Below are positions 44,904-56,900 of a DNA stretch of 64,000 nt, one piece after another. The notes under the pieces are model-generated. The model had not been told where the DNA came from, did not search any database, and saw only the letters and a list, made by a program, of their open reading frames with translations. Numbering within the stretch: the stretch's first letter is position 1; every line of letters starts with the position of its first letter. The DNA is from Spizellomyces punctatus DAOM BR117 (lineage: Eukaryota; Chytridiomycota; Chytridiomycetes; Spizellomycetales; Spizellomycetaceae). Location: contig NW_015971543.1 in assembly GCF_000182565.1 (NCBI RefSeq), positions 1,401,701 through 1,465,700 of the forward strand, in the 5' to 3' direction. The position numbers were made by a program, and so were the translations under genes.

Positions 44904-47900
44904 ATGGCCGTTCCCCAACAACCTCCTTCTCCTGCCAATATTGCAAACTCACATTTTGGTAAGTAGTTGAAATGCCTGAGTGATTCCCAACTGAGGTACT
45001 GGTGAACGGCGTCGTGTGTATGCAACGAGGACTGCGAGTCGACCCTGCACAAGGCCCGGAACCTAGGCAAAAAGGATTTGCCATTCTGCTTCTGCACAGT
45101 CAGTTCTCGACCCGATTTACAGAGTGCACCGCACATCCACATGCTACCTCAATCTTGCCAAAGAGATTTGGGACTAACTTTTCCCTTTGGCGGTCTTTTT
45201 CTTGCTAGGGTTTGGGCATTACCGAAGGGATTCACGGACCATGATGGGGCAGACGGCAACCGACGCTCGCTTGCTACTCGAACGGACCGGTTCCGATCTT
45301 CAAGCCTACTCCATTTCTACCACACAGACGAACGTTCTTCCCCAACGGACAGCCTCCAGACAACCTACCTCGTACCCTTTACGTAGCAGCTCTACCACCT
45401 TTGCCCGGCACGTTGGATCTGCAACACTGGCAACTCCTGTTCAGTTGTACGCGCCGTCAAACACCGATCCAGCATTGTACGCACAATTCCCACAACACAT
45501 GCTAAAGCCCATTGTAACGCTGCCACCTGTCCAGCAAACTCAGCAGCCAGCATTTCTCGGTGGCGCTTCGGCCGAAACCTACCATCAACACTTTCAATCT
45601 TCCCTTCAGCAAACGTACGCTCAACCGCATGCACCACAACTGCAACAACCAACAGCTGCACCATCTTCACAATCGCTGCAACTCTTGCAGCCGCTTGAGC
45701 CTCTGCAATCCCTCCAACAATCCGTTCAACAGCCGCAACAGCAGCAGCAGAATCACCATCATGCATCAACGCTCTATTTTCCGCAGCACAACCTTCCCGC
45801 CGGAGCCACGGCCGTTGTCCCCGTCGCCCCCGGCGCCGCCTATCCCCTCCACGCCGTCAATTACATCAATGTTGCGAATCCAAGCCCGTCATTTGCCCAC
45901 TTTACTGCCAACATTACCCAAATGCCGAATCAAATCTACTATCAGCCGATCATGTATCACCAACCTCATCCGATGCCGATGCATGCACTCGCATATGGCG
46001 GTTTGGCATACAGTGGTCTTGGAACGCAGGAAATCGTTGGAGGCTCGACATTTAGCGCGCTGGGAACATCAGGTATTGATGGGTGTAGCATTGGAACAGG
46101 GTCCATACCTGGATCGGCAATGGGACTGGTTCCTACGCCTGCTTCCATTCCTCCGACCAGGGAATGGTTGGGTATGTCCTTGCAAATTTTAGTAGTGTCG
46201 CGGTGAGGTGATTGACTTGTTCTTTCCTCTATAGAACAAGGACTCAGTATAGCTCATGACAAGTACAATGCGGGCGACTTTACCGGTGCCTACAACCTAC
46301 TGCAGACGCTGTACCAAGCGAATCAAGCACATCTTCCTACGCTACTCCTACTCGGATGCACATGTTATTCGCTGAACCTGCATCAGTTGTCCATTCATTA
46401 CAACAATCTGATCCTGCAACTGGATCCGCACTTTGCAGAGGCGTTTTCCAATCTCGGAACAACCTATCGGGTATTATTCATTGTATGTTTATCTGTATGG
46501 GCGTCTACTAATCGTGTCCTGCAGGCTATGGCGCAGAGTGGTGTAAACAATACCGGAAGTCCAAGCTACAACCTGAACATGGCTGAGCAGTACTATCGCA
46601 TTGCGATTTCAATTCGACCAAAGTACTGGGATGCGAGTATCAATTTGGCAGGATTGTTAAGCGCCCATGGCCGTTATGATGAGGCGATTCTCGTGTACAC
46701 AGCATATGAGCGCGCTCTGGAAGAAGAGTTTGAAGCGGATGAGAGATTTGATTTGATGGTCGATATGGCCAGAGACGGCGCAGAAGACAGTGACTTTGTG
46801 ACACTGCTGACCGACATTGAGAAGCGACGAAAGGCGCGCATCACCTATGAAAAAGCATCCGGTGCAAGTGCCACTGGTGAAGGTAGCGGCTGGACAGATG
46901 GACGGCGTCGAGATTTGTATTACGCAAAGGCCAGTCTTATTTATGCGATGGGGGATATCGTTCGCGCCAAGTACGAGTTTATCAAGGGTCTGGTGGCGAT
47001 TGGTCTAGATCTTGTTTCCGTCTATTCTCAGGCTAGCAGTGGGGTGCTTCCTCTTCCAACCGTCACACCAGCGCAATCTTTGGTGGCCTTGCAACAGCAG
47101 CAGCAACTTAAGGGCCTCAAGATGAATCTCGAGTACAATAACACAGCCTCAGCCATCCTGCAGACCCTGGCAAAGATTTACCAGGACGCCCAGCAAATGG
47201 CGTTGGCTGTGTCATTCTACTACATTGCGCTGAGTATCTGTCCCAATGCGAATACCTGTAACAACATCGGTATTCTGCTTGCTCAACAGCGATTACACGA
47301 AGCTATTTCGTGGTACGAGTTTGGACTGAACCTCGAGCAGAACCACGTGCATCTTTTGACGAATCTAGGGTCTGCGTTGAAGGATCGAGGGCAAGTGAAT
47401 GAAGGGATCGCGTGCTACCAACGCGCAATATCTATTCAACCCGATTTCTTTATTGCCTTGGCGAATTTGGCGAATGTGTATAAGGATTTGGGTCGTGTGG
47501 AAGAAGGAATTGACCTCTACCGACGAGCCCTTAAAGTCAAACCCGATTTTATCGAAGCCTTTTGCAATTACGTCAACAGTCTGTTGTTTATTTGCGATTG
47601 GGAAGAGCGGGATAACAATCTGAAGAGGATCTATCAGATTGTTGATCAGCAGCTTCGAGATGGTCGCAAACAGGTGCCGAAATTGGTACCGACTGTTCTA
47701 CCATTCCACACATTTACCTATGCCAGTTTGTCGGCTTGGATGGTCCGTGAAATCAGTCGGCGGAATGCGGAGCGGGTGCTGTGGAATGTGTTGGTTAGCG
47801 ATTGGTTCCCTGGATTCCCAGAGCGACCTGTTAAAGGGGCGGCTGGACTATTGGATGGCAGAAATAGTAGAAAGGTTTCAACGGTGCAGCCTAATGCAAT

Positions 47901-50198
47901 GGAGCAGGCAATGCATTACCCGTATCCTTATCCACCACCACCACCGCCGAGCCCACACATTCGGGTTGGATACTTGTCGTCCGACTTTAATAACCATCCA
48001 CTGGCACATCTCATGCAGTCCGTGTTTGGTCTGCACGATCGGACGCGGTTCCAAGTTTATTGCTATTCGCTTTCTCCCACGGACAACTCACCATATCGGG
48101 CCAAAATCGAACGGGAAGCAGATGTCTTTTTGGATGTGTCGAGTTGGTCCATCAAGGAAATCGTCGAGCGTATCGCATTGGTGGATCAGATTCATATTCT
48201 GTGCAATTTGAATGGGTACACCAAGGGCGGACGTAATGAAGTCTTTGCTGCGCGTCCGGCTGTTGTGCAGATGCAATTTATGGGATTCGCTGGGACGATG
48301 GGCGCGGGTTCCGTTTACGATCCTGACAATGATAAGGAAGGTGATAGCAAGGGGCAATCAAAGATTGAGGAGTTGTTAGATGATGGAGACGATGTAAATA
48401 CGACTGAAGAAGACGATGATGAGATGTTTGACAATGTCAAGGAACGGTGGTTGGACTATCTTTTAACGGATGAAATCGCATCTCCGCGCAAATTTGTGTG
48501 TGGTGAACCGCTGGAAGCAGACGAAAAGTTACCTACGGATGGTACAAAGCTGATACATCGTGGTCTTGTCCGCCGAAAGGATGATGCAAATAGGATTTAC
48601 ACGGAAGGGCTGGTGTTTATGCCCAATACCTATTTCGTAAACGATCATCGGCAGGGTTTCCGGGAGACGGAGGACGCTGAAATTGATGACATTGTCATGG
48701 GCCACGGGGCGTCTGTTAAGGTGGAAAACGGCAAAACCGGCGATGTGGATGAAGGATATGATAGCGATGATGATTTAACAGAGGATGAGCGGTGTCGCTG
48801 GCGCAAAGAGCAGATTCGGCGGTTGAAGATGCGGGGAGAGCTGTTCCCATGGTTGCGGGAAGATACTGTTATATTTGCAAATTTCAATCAGTTGTACAAG
48901 GTATGCTGTGTTGGCTTTGCTTTCTCACTGGTTCATTTTAATAATTCTTTCGGTGCTAGGTGGATCCTGAGATTTTTGCAACGTGGATGAGGATTATCAA
49001 ACGCGTTCCAAATTCAATTCTTTGGCTGTTACGCTTTCCTCCTGCAGGAGAAGCGTATTTGAGAAAGAAGGCTGTGGAATTGGTTGGAGAGGCGGTTGCT
49101 CAGCGGCTCATCTTCACTGGTAGGTAAAAATGGTTATGTCTGTTTGTATAAGCGTGTGTCACCAATTGAATTTCTGCAGATGTGGCACCCAAACATTTGC
49201 ACATCCATCGCGGCCGTATTGCGGATGTTTTCTTGGACACGCCAGAGTGTAATGCCCACACGACTGCCGCAGATATTTTGTGGAGCGGAACTCCGGTCGT
49301 CACTTACCCAAAATATGATTTCAAAATGTGCAGCCGAGTGTGTGCATCCATTGCGTATGCAACGGGCCGATGGTCGCGATCGGATCTAGCTGGTTTGGAA
49401 GGAGGGATCGAGACTGCTGAACAAGCCCGGGCGGGTATTCGGTTGGAAGGTGTGGAGCGGCTCAAGGACAAGTGGCTTCTGGGTCATTGGATGGTTGTCA
49501 AGAGTTACCAAGAGTACGAAGATATCGCTGTGAGACTCGGGCGTGGAATGAAATGGGGCTGGAAACGCGTTGACGCTTGGAGAGATCATGTACGAATGAC
49601 CAATAAGCGACCGGTGGTCAATACCATTGTGGAATCGAGGGCTATTTCTACTAATCCGGCAAGCACGAACCCGCGTATCCCCCCCAGGCATATCTTGGCT
49701 CAACCACAAACGTCGCAAGAACACAGTCGACAAGTTACTCGATCTCAAATCAGCCATACCAGCAACAGCAGCCATATCCCCATGTCGAGCAGTATTGCGT
49801 ACGTCCTGAACCCGACCACCGTACCATGTCTTCCAGATACACCCCCACCGCATCTGGCCCCTGCTACACCCTTTTATCCCACCCGCCCCACCTGCACGCA
49901 CATTTACACGCCCTTGTCAAGCACCCTCGCCATCCGCCTCCGCCGCCGTCTCTTTCTGACGCGAGATGAGTGCGCCCTCTTTGATACACCTCGTTGGGTA
50001 AGAGGTCTTGAACAAGCCTTTGAGAAGTCCTACGCGCGGTGGGCTCAGGCGTGGGCAAGACTTGAGCGAAGACGGGGCATCCCGTCTAGCACGAAACGGA
50101 AGCAACGGGCCACGTCACGATGTTTGTGGATTAGGGACACTACTGTCCATGGTGGACGGACGGGGCATTTGAATTCTATTCAAACCGAGAGGATGTGA
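44904..50198 (+). CDS. O-GlcNAc transferase (GT41, TPR protein), unusually long
   Basis: Six exons (44904-44958, 45209-46171, 46235-46470, 46525-48900, 48960-49119, 49180-50198) encode about 1,602 residues, against about 1,046 in human OGT. A 340-residue Gln/Pro/His-rich leader is followed by TPR units (AEAFSNLGTTY, YWDASINLAGLLSAHGRYDE, HLLTNLGSALKDRGQVNEGI, FFIALANLANVYKDLGRVEE). The catalytic halves are clear: IRVGYLSSDFNNHPLAHLMQ (catalytic His), HILCNLNGYTKGGRNEVFA, MPNTYFVNDHRQ, FANFNQLYK-VDP (UDP-contacting Lys) and DTPECNAHTTAADILWSGTP. Acidic inserts split the domain, and a ~100-residue disordered stretch precedes the terminal helix. The enzyme transfers GlcNAc to Ser/Thr of nuclear and cytosolic proteins. 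Intron 3 (46471-46524) is in frame but has a perfect branch site. Exon 1 is the least certain; ATG 45241 is an alternative. Confidence 0.93.
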
Positions 50199-51072
50199 AG
50201 GGAGAGCTGAACATTGGGATACACAATGGATTGAGTTGTGTGTTTTATTTTCTTGTGTAATTTTCTCTGTGTGTTTTATTTCTCTTTTTTTGTATGTAGT
50301 CTGGGTGGGATGTATCCTCAAGGTGAGAGAGTATAATACGGGTTTTACAGTTGGGAATCATTGGGTGGAGTGTGTTTTGGGCGTGGTAGACTTTTTTTTT
50401 TTTTGTTGCGTTTGCTGTTTTTGCTGCCAGTGCGGTGCAAAACAAGTTTATATTTTCTTTTTTCCAAGATGTACTTGAGTTTGTATCAATGTGGGATTTC
50501 AACTTGTGTATGTCGGACTTTGAGGTTTTGCGTCCTTGTGGTTGACGATCACCTTGTCGCCGTAAGTCATGTCTATGTCTGGTTGCCTGGATATCATATC
50601 TGGGCGGTGAAGCTCCTCCAGTGCCCGTTCATATTATTTTCAGTTTGCGACCAGAAATATGGGAATGATATCTGTTCATGTTTGTGCAGTACCACGGTAA
50701 CTTATTAAAATACCAAGGATTATTCGATAGCGAACAAAAGACATGAAATGGAATAGAACTACTCTCAAGGTTGTCTGCGCTTGTTGCGAACAATCACTCC
50801 CCAAAGACCTCCAATTATCCGTTGTTCGTTGAGCAAAATGCACACGCATTACTAATGGAACAAACCAAACAAATCGCTTGCGTCGTAGCACGGATCTGCC
50901 TTTCCGGATGTTCCACTTGATTAGTAAAGCGGGTCGCGCAATATCATTTCTCATCAACAATAATCAACAATATAAAAAGGGGGCATCGTTACTTGTTGCA
51001 TCACTGCATCATTCAACGTCTTTCGCTTAACGCTTATATCTCAACAAGCCTTTTTTCATCGTCCAGCTTATA
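50199..51072. other. Intergenic, T-rich 3' flank of the OGT gene
   Basis: A T-rich stretch follows the OGT stop codon (T-run at about 50391-50405). TATAAAA at about 50970 lies about 100 bp upstream of the GST start codon. No gene recognised. Confidence 0.55.
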
Positions 51073-51945
51073 ATGGGTATCAAGGTCCACGGAGCACCTT
51101 TCTCGACATGCACGCAGCGTGTTGCTGTTGTCTTGAGGGAGAAGAACGTCCCTTTTGAAATTGTTCCCGTTAATTTCGCTGCAGGACAGCACAAGGTGGG
51201 TTTGGCAATTGTTTTATTTTTTTTCGCATTATTGTGTGTATAGAAAATGAGTGAATTGTGTGATTCATGATTTTATGGTTGTGACAGAGCGAGGAGTTTC
51301 TCAAGTTGCAGCCGTTCGGACAGGTTCCTGTTCTAGAAGACGATGGGTTCTTTCTTTTCGGTGAGCGTGCGCTGGAACTTTGCAGTACGTAAAATGCTCC
51401 TACTGATGGGTTCCTATGTATGTTACCAGAGTCCCGTGCAATTGGTCGGTACATTGAAAACAAGTACAAGTCCCAAGGCACCTCGCTTGCGCCATCTGAT
51501 CTCAAGGGTGCTGCCGTGGTTGAGCAATGGGCTTCTGTCGAGGTTGCCAATTTTGATCCGTATGCGTCAGGAATTGTTGCTGAATTAGTGTTTAAAAAGT
51601 GAGTAGGAGATGTCAGCGTGTTGCGAATGTCCGTGCCTATATGCTAATGATGTTATGCCGCATAGATTGTTCAACCGTGGCGAACCCGACTTGGAACGAG
51701 TAAAGCAGCTTCGTGCAAAGCTGGACGCTACGCTCGACGTTTACGACAAGATTTTGGCAAAACAACCCTTCCTGACGGGTCAGCAAGTGTCCCTTGCAGA
51801 TCTTTTCCACTTACCCTATGGTGCCAAATTGTTTGTTGCTCAACACGGTGATGCGATTACATCTCGGCCTAATGTGAAGGCTTGGTGGGAGAGGTTGACT
51901 TCCAGACCGACTTGGCAAGAGACCGCGGCAGCTGGCGCTCATTAA
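51073..51945 (+). CDS. Glutathione S-transferase, phi-like
   Basis: Four exons (51073-51195, 51288-51360, 51430-51598, 51666-51945) give 214 residues, the normal length. The thioredoxin-like half has GAPFSTCTQRVAVVLREKNV, where the Ser/Thr/Cys of FSTC are at the catalytic position, then QPFGQVPVLEDD with the cis-proline and FESRAIGRYI binding glutathione. The helical half includes KILAKQPFLTGQQVSLADLF, the N-capping box, and RPNVKAWWERLTSRPTW. It resembles plant and fungal phi-class enzymes that conjugate glutathione to electrophiles or reduce peroxides in the cytosol. The start is a single clear ATG after a TATA box. Confidence 0.94.
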
Positions 51946-52798
51946 GCTTGTTATTGTTACCAATCTTAAAGGGCATTATCTTTGTTAGTTTTTGAAAACC
52001 TGAAAATGAATATCTAACATTTTAAGGATCTACATCTACTCAGCAGCTGTTTTTGGGTTGAATGCATGTGTCTCCTCGATTGTTTCCACCCGGGACGGAG
52101 CTCCATTGGGCTTGAAGCCACTTCTTTGTTTTACATCCCCACCATGTTTAAGCAAGTCTGTAGGGGCTGTAAGGTGCAATGACCCTTTGTCTCCTGTGGT
52201 GTGAACCCTGTGGTTCCTGCAAACAGATCGCGATTTGAAATTTGAGAATAATACGACTACGCATGGCTGAGTGCGTCTCACTGGGATCTTTTAGGTTGAA
52301 GGTTCACCACAAAAAGGGTAACACTGTCCAGGTCCGCCCCCATGTCATGTCCACAGACGCATAATCAATCGTCGATACCATGAAGAAAATATCTGGTAGC
52401 GCGGCCACAAATAGCAAGCAACCCTGAGCATATTGTCGACGCAGTTCTTTGACGTTGTGTTCAAAAGTCGGTCAATAACATTTCTCCTGGGCCTGGTTGG
52501 GTTCTGTCCAGAACTTTTTCTGACCCCAAAATATAGACCGTTGCTGTTATTTTCCTCCCTCCGTTCTGAGTGCAAAACCCGCCCAGATGAACTTGAGCAG
52601 TTTTTCAGACTTTCTGTAACCTGCACTTACTCTGATCACTACCAAGCACTCGATTTTAAGCACTCACTGAATTGGGAGCTCCACGGAAAGCCTCTTGGGT
52701 CAGTTATTTTTCGTAAAAGTAAGATAGTATTATCGAAAAGACATTTAATCCGCTACTGTCGGTGCAAACAGAAGTACATTCTCTATCAACATCCAGCC
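51946..52798. other. Intergenic; open frame extends upstream of the next gene
   Basis: No separate gene seen. The frame of the following 7TM gene stays open back to 52433 but contains no ATG before 52799 and reads like non-coding sequence. Confidence 0.5.
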
Positions 52799-53728
52799 AT
52801 GTCGGTATGCTCAGATGTATACAGTGACCCTGTGCTGACGGCCGTCTATAACAACAATCGGGACCTAATGATTTACGCACTCATTATGGCGGTCCTGTCT
52901 CTTGGATTTGTTTGGGATTATCTACCTAGTCTCCCCATGCGGGCGAGTCGATATGCCATAATTATTACCGCTGTATCGAACGTCCTGTGGACAATTGTAG
53001 AGATTCTCGACTGGACTTATCCTTGGTCCTGTCAAGCATTCGGCCCAAGGGGTCTAATTACCATGCAAATTCTTACGTTGATCTTTGACAGTATTGCGAA
53101 CAGTGGCTTTGTCTTCTTCACCATCTACCGAACGGTGAAACTCTTGACGAGAAATGAGCGAATTCACATGCTTTCGTCAACTGTGCTAGCCCTCCTCGCC
53201 GGCACGACGTCCATAGTCGCTTGGACAAATTACATCAAAAAGCTCACCAGCGATGAAAGTATTCTCGTCGAAATATACGACAATTGGGTTATCATCTATT
53301 ACGTTCTCTGGACAACGGCGGTAGAAATGGGTGCTTTGACGATAGTTTTGCTCAAAGTTTTTCAGGCCGCTATTGTTCGCAAGAGAATCACCAGCGTGCA
53401 GCAACAAAGTAACGCAAGCTTATGGCACGCGACGCTTGGAATTGCCATCCGCTACGCACTCATCATCGTGCTCCAGTACTACAATCTCAAGTACTGGTTT
53501 TCAGCCACCCCCACAAACATTGCAACTGCGTGTTATTCAACCCTGCGTAGTATCATGGTCATTCTTACGCTTACAGACCAAGTGAAAGTACAAACCATCC
53601 TTGGTATGAACAATGCGAGCCAAGCGTCGACTGACTCAAATCCTCGAAATCCTGTGAGCAAAGCCTGTGCTACAGGGGCAGGCCGAGTAGGGTCGATTCT
53701 GAGGACTGATATACAGGATTCGGTTTGA
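52799..53728 (+). CDS. Seven-helix membrane protein, unknown family
   Basis: An unspliced 309-residue protein from ATG 52799 (MSVCSDVYSDPVLTAVYNNN). Seven hydrophobic segments are clear: LMIYALIMAVLSLGFVWDYL, YAIIITAVSNVLWTIVEIL, ITMQILTLIFDSIANSGFVF, MLSSTVLALLAGTTSIVAW, WVIIYYVLWTTAVEMGALTI, IAIRYALIIVLQYYNLKYWF and TLRSIMVILTL. A short polar tail follows. The out-in topology and length fit a receptor-like protein, but no class motifs (DRY, NPxxY and so on) are visible. It is convergent with the ABC transporter gene. Confidence 0.72.
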   Translation: MSVCSDVYSDPVLTAVYNNNRDLMIYALIMAVLSLGFVWDYLPSLPMRASRYAIIITAVSNVLWTIVEILDWTYPWSCQAFGPRGLITMQILTLIFDSIANSGFVFFTIYRTVKLLTRNERIHMLSSTVLALLAGTTSIVAWTNYIKKLTSDESILVEIYDNWVIIYYVLWTTAVEMGALTIVLLKVFQAAIVRKRITSVQQQSNASLWHATLGIAIRYALIIVLQYYNLKYWFSATPTNIATACYSTLRSIMVILTLTDQVKVQTILGMNNASQASTDSNPRNPVSKACATGAGRVGSILRTDIQDSV

Positions 53729-53997
53729 GGACTTCGTTTCTGGAGATGCTTTAATGTGTAGGGTTATTCTGCTACGCGTGTTTGAATATGTTTTGAAGGG
53801 TTACCTTGGATGAGAACCGTTGTCTGTAGGGAGCTCATTTATGTACGGGCACATTGGAAGACTGAGTGCTCAACAGTTTAATATTATATTATTTCTGGTC
53901 GACTTTCCGGTGATGAGAGTACTGTTGTATATTATATATGTATCTACATATTTCTCAGAAAATCATAGCCCTCTCTACATCTAACTTGTCATCATCT

Positions 53998-56900
53998 TCA
54001 ACTCCAAAAAGGACACAGCGCCAATGCAGCCAGCCTGAAATGCATTTTCGCAAATGGCCAAAAAATAACCGTCAACGTGAGGAGAAATCCGACCATGCCA
54101 TGCAACATCGCAATGAATATGCCAGCGACAATGATGACTCCATAATTAACGAGAGCTAGATACCACTTGGGTAGCTTTCTCACTCTCCCTTCACGTTCTC
54201 GCTTGGGGTCCAATCCATATGGACAGACGGTCATTGGCACGCGACGCAGAATCCACCAAGCACCGGGAAGCAAGACGATCGTCAAAGCAACCAAGAAGGC
54301 GCTACAGATGTATACCAAGGCCAGAAAGAACCCTCCGAACAGTGCGAATAATCCATTGGCGATCATTGCAGTAATTCCTGTGATTCTTGACGTTTCTGTA
54401 AAGTATTTGAATGGTACTTTCGTTGGAGTCCTGTCACCCTCGTCTCGTGCATCCGCTTGACGTGCGAAATTCAGAAAAACTTGCTCCAGTGATGTCCGGC
54501 TAAGGGCATAGTCTTCGATGCCCGCATCTTGGACATTTTGGCGGTAGGCTTCGATGGCTTCGAACACAGTCGCGAGTGACCCAATGGAATGCTGCGAAAT
54601 TTCATATCGTAGATGTCGGTTACCTTGTTCAACGAGCTGAGCGTTAGGGAACGTGTTTGAGACGAAATCTTGAACTTGAGAGGTTGACTGTTTCGATCTA
54701 GTCTGAAGATCGAGTTGGTATCCGGACCCGTAGCGTGTCCTTAGATGTTGAGCACTACCGAGGCAGCGCAGTTGTCCAGCAGTCATAACTCCGATTCTGC
54801 GATCAGTGATCAGAATTTGAATAAAGCAACCCATGTACATAGATGTGCGCCGCGATATGATTACCTCGTGCTAATCGCCTCGGCCTCCTCCATACTGTGA
54901 GTTGTCAATATGACTGCATGCTCTTTCCTCAAGTCTTGGATCAGATTCCACATTGATCGCTTGCTGACTGGATCCATTCCAGTACTTGGCTCGTCAAGAA
55001 TGATGACCGGAGGTTTGCCAATGACGGCTATGCCAACAGATAGTTTGCGGCGATTGCCCCCACTGAGATGGCGACTCTGTTTGTCTGCATGGGGAACGAG
55101 GTCGAGCGACTGGAGAAGAGCGTTCACGGTCATTGTGATTTGTATCGTTGGGACACCTTTCAGCCGCGCGTAAAGTTCCAAGTGTTCTCGCGTGGTCAGC
55201 GTGGGCTGTGATTCAAGTTAGGAAGCGTACAGGAAACAAAGTAGCGAGTAAAACCATTTCTTACCAGTAAAGCGTCGAATTGAGGCGTGACACCCATTGA
55301 CCGTTGTACCCTCGAGAGGTTGTCAAGAATCGAGAATCCATTTACAACACAATCGCCTCCAGACGGCAGCTGATCGCCAGCCAAGATTGACAGCGTTGTA
55401 GTTTTTCCTATTGTCGGCTACATTGAGTGCCACGCTCAGTGTCGTGTGGTGATCAACGATGCTCACCTGCTCCGTTTGGTCCAAGCAATGCAAAGCAGTC
55501 TCCACGATTGATGCCCAAGGACAAGCCCTTCACCGCTTGCTTTTCCCTCCCATCCGCGTTGGCTCCATAGTATTTGATTAATCGTTTGATCAGAACTGCA
55601 GAGTCTTTTCCAGCTGCCTTCTCCACACGTTGTCGTTCTCTGACTACATCCTCATCATCATCTTTGAGATCCTCTGCAGATCCTCGATGCGCTTGACGCT
55701 TTCGCAACGCTTTCGCGGACAACCACAGCACAAATCCATCCCACATATCGCTGCCGACCGCTCCAAAGAAAAATACAAAGCACTGTGCAATCTGGATAAT
55801 AAGCACAAAAGCGATTGTCTCCCTAGGTGTGCGAAGCGCAATATCGCCAACAGTACAACGCAGTGGCCCATAGTTTGCAAGTGCTAGGAAGTTGTAAACA
55901 AATCCCGCGGCGGGACTGTAGACAGAGACGATACCAGTAACAAGATTCAGCGTAGATTGCGGTGATTGAGCACCGTAGAAAAGATTCATCAACAGGGTAA
56001 TGAAGAAGAAACCGGCTCCAAGCAGGATCGCAAGGATACTGCCAGTAGCACCGGCGGAAGTTTCAAATCGAGAGTGAAGCGCATACTGCCAGTGGGTAAA
56101 AACAGGCACAAACATAAGCTCACGTCAATAGTGGACACTCGAAAGGGAATGATAGACATACCCCGAATGCAGATGCCGACAAAAGGTACACTGTATGGAG
56201 GGAAACCATCAGTAACCAATAATGGGTGCGCATGTCGAATCTACATCAAGGACTTACGTAAAATTGAGCAGAATATCCATCCCAACGCATCTTTGATCAT
56301 GGGCGTCCTGAACGCTGCAAAAATGACGGTAGCAGCGGCAGCAATAGCAACGGCATTGATCACATCCCACAGCCAATAAGCCAGCCAATATGCCAAGGGC
56401 CTTGCCCCACTAACTCTTTGCTGATGCATCGTCTTGCCCATACGCTCCCTCACCAGCGATGCCGTTGACAGGGCAGGAAGAAGAGCAAAGACAGCAACGA
56501 GCATCAGGGCCCCGCCTATCGTGCCACCGTCTGACACGTCCATAGCGCGCGGGGATGAGAAGCGATGGATAGCTGAAGATATTGCATAACGACCTGCTGG
56601 GGCGGCTGGGGTATTGTTGAAACGGGAAGCGATGAAAGCATTGTGGGCCAGGTTGATAAGGCTTGCCTGAACCACAATTTCCCCAGAAAAATCTGCTTGT
56701 GCAGCGTTATATGACCCATCCCAGGTAGACGTGTCTGCGTTGGCGACAAAAGTCGAGAACTGAAGGGCCGCACTGAAGTTGTATATGGAATTATCGACGT
56801 GAAATTGGTACGCTGTATCATCGGGCACCACAAACGGCTGCACAGTCGGGTCGACCAGATACACAATCGCATTGTCAGGCTGAACAATGAGAGGCTTATT

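Noticed and set aside
44959-45208. H/ACA snoRNA in OGT intron 1
   Set aside because: A good 5' hairpin (44994-45064) and an AAAGGA box exist, but no credible 3' hairpin closes before the ACA at 45119.
45392-45769. 125-codon minus-strand ORF and the 210-codon plus-frame at 45560-46192
   Set aside because: Both are shadows of the Gln/Pro-rich leader of the O-GlcNAc transferase, whose frame continues in register into the TPRs.
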